This document shows positions 15,790 to 16,817 of a stretch of 16,817 nucleotides of DNA, one piece after another. Below the pieces are notes generated by a model. That model did not search any database, was not told where the DNA came from, and was given only the letters and a program-made list of their open reading frames with translations. The DNA comes from Owenia fusiformis (lineage: Eukaryota; Annelida; Polychaeta; Sabellida; Oweniidae), in contig CAIIXF020000396.1 of assembly GCA_903813345.2 (NCBI GenBank), positions 1 through 16,817 on the forward strand, given 5' to 3'. Numbering within the stretch: the first letter of the stretch is position 1; the number at the start of each line of letters is the position of its first letter. Position numbers and translations under genes: made by a program.

Positions 15790-16817
15790 TGGATGAAACT
15801 CAATGATGACCTAGACACTAATCTCAGTAACCCCCTATAAGTAGACGCTAAGATGAAAGTTTAGGCCATGACCAGTATTATCTATGACAAATGTGAGGAC
15901 AAGGAGTGGAGGGAACATCTGTGAAACAGCATTGTGTTGGGCCAAGTAGAAGACAAATGCTTCTCTTCGGAAGGAGATATGAAGCATGCAGTGTTAGTGG
16001 ATGGCTTCATCACTGGCAAGTAAAAAAAGATCAGAGAGCTCCGACAGATGCTTCTTAAGAGATTACTTCATCTTAGTCATCCAAAGATTATTCTTCCAAA
16101 GATAGAAACACCCAGGACCAGGAAGATATTCTTTGAAAATCTCTATAGGCTCACATCAAACTTGTTAGGGAACCAAAGAGTGGCCATATGGCGTGTAGGT
16201 AGGATCAAGCAGAACCAAATACTTTGGCAGCACACAGTGACCCAGATCGAGAGATGCCATTGAGTTATTTTCAGATCGACATCCCACCAGATTTATCATC
16301 AAAACCGTGTGACCAGTCAGATTTAAAGCTTGATGAGGTGAGGACAATCATCAAGAATTCTCGGCCCCAGATCCAACAGGTGTGACATACAGGGTGTGCA
16401 AGAACTGCCGAAAGCTGTTAATACATCTGTGATGATTGCTAACAAGCATCCGGAACAGGAAAAATCTAGCAAGGACTTGGGCTTTGGCGGAAAGGTGCTT
16501 TATTCCAAAGGAGCTAAAATTTTAGGGACTGAACCAGTTCAGGTAGACATCATTATTGGATGCTGAGGGAAAGATCTTCTGGGCCATTGTTGTCAAGCCT
16601 CTCAGTTATTTCCTACTGGCCTGCAAAGCATTCAGAAAAGTGGTATCCCAAGACATCAAGCCTGCATATAGCAGCAAAAAGCCAACTTGTGAAGAAAACT
16701 AAGAAAGAGAATCAGTAGTTTGGCTGGGCCTAAGGCCTACCTAGTATCCCCCACCAACTGATACTAGAGGTACAAGTTCACTTTCACGTACCAAAACCAA
16801 CAGATGTAGTCAATTTG
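15790..16817 (+). pseudogene. N-terminal and early RT part of a non-LTR retrotransposon, decayed and cut by the window edge
   Basis: Translation in shifting + frames gives, in order, WMKLNDDLDTNL and AMTSIIYDKC (15790-15891), a helix-rich linker, LDEVRTIIKNSR (about 16330-16365), TGVTYRVCKNCRKLL (about 16379-16423), NQFR-TSLLDAEGKIFWAIV (about 16532-16592, with an internal TAG), and VVWLGL (about 16716-16733). The NQFR..SLL..EGKIF and VWL(D)L blocks are reverse-transcriptase finger and motif-A landmarks of the same family as the fragment at 15150. At least six in-frame stops and several frameshifts rule out a functional product. Where active copies have the motif-A aspartate (VWLDL), this copy reads VWLGL. 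It continues past the window end. Confidence 0.65.

Noticed and set aside
1-16817. tRNA genes or tRNA-derived SINEs
   Set aside because: I looked for a GGTTCGANTCC-type B box with a matching A box on both strands and found none; a dedicated scan would be more sensitive.

Overview
This is animal genomic DNA, AT-rich and heavily invaded by transposons. It shows spliced exons with GT/AG introns, a domain set typical of secreted metazoan extracellular proteins (TSP1, six-cysteine knottin-like, VWA), and repeat families common in marine invertebrates. A lophotrochozoan such as a mollusc, brachiopod or annelid is my best guess, but the sequence does not fix the phylum. There are no bacterial-type operons; almost every long open frame outside the exons below is a chance reading.

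Layout. Bases 1-2265 hold nothing I can assign; they may be the internal part of a Gypsy-type LTR retrotransposon whose polypurine tract (2266-2277) and 952-bp 3' LTR (2278-3229) follow. A fragment ending in a hAT-like terminus (3398-3587) comes next.

The only convincing host gene is on the + strand: the last five exons, 4016-4177 (TSP1 domain), 4528-4614 and 4931-5014 (one six-cysteine module each), 5409-5798 (first two thirds of a VWA domain) and 10751-10992 (rest of the VWA domain and stop). All four introns, and the acceptor of the first visible exon, are phase 1, and the frame stays open across 320 whole codons. The 5' end of the gene is not identified. The 4.95-kb last intron holds two foldback elements (6431-7057, probably a mariner-type MITE with TA target; 7612-8191).

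Sixty-eight bases after the last base of the stop codon a 2,658-bp element begins (11065-13722). It has 69-bp terminal inverted repeats (5 mismatches), a perfect 5-bp target duplication (AGACA), inward-facing arrays of a CCCGCTGAAA-containing unit on both sides, and a ~900-bp CpG-saturated tetranucleotide satellite as cargo. No transposase is visible. The first AATAAA after the host stop codon lies at the inner edge of its left repeat, so the element may supply the gene's polyadenylation signal. I regard it as the most interesting object here.

The right end carries a hairpin, a 31-bp tandem repeat (14395-14546), and two decayed pieces of one family of non-LTR retrotransposon in the same orientation: a C-terminal restriction-like-endonuclease region (15150-15463), then an N-terminal/early reverse-transcriptase region (15790 to the window end). 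The head-to-tail order means two insertions or a rearrangement.
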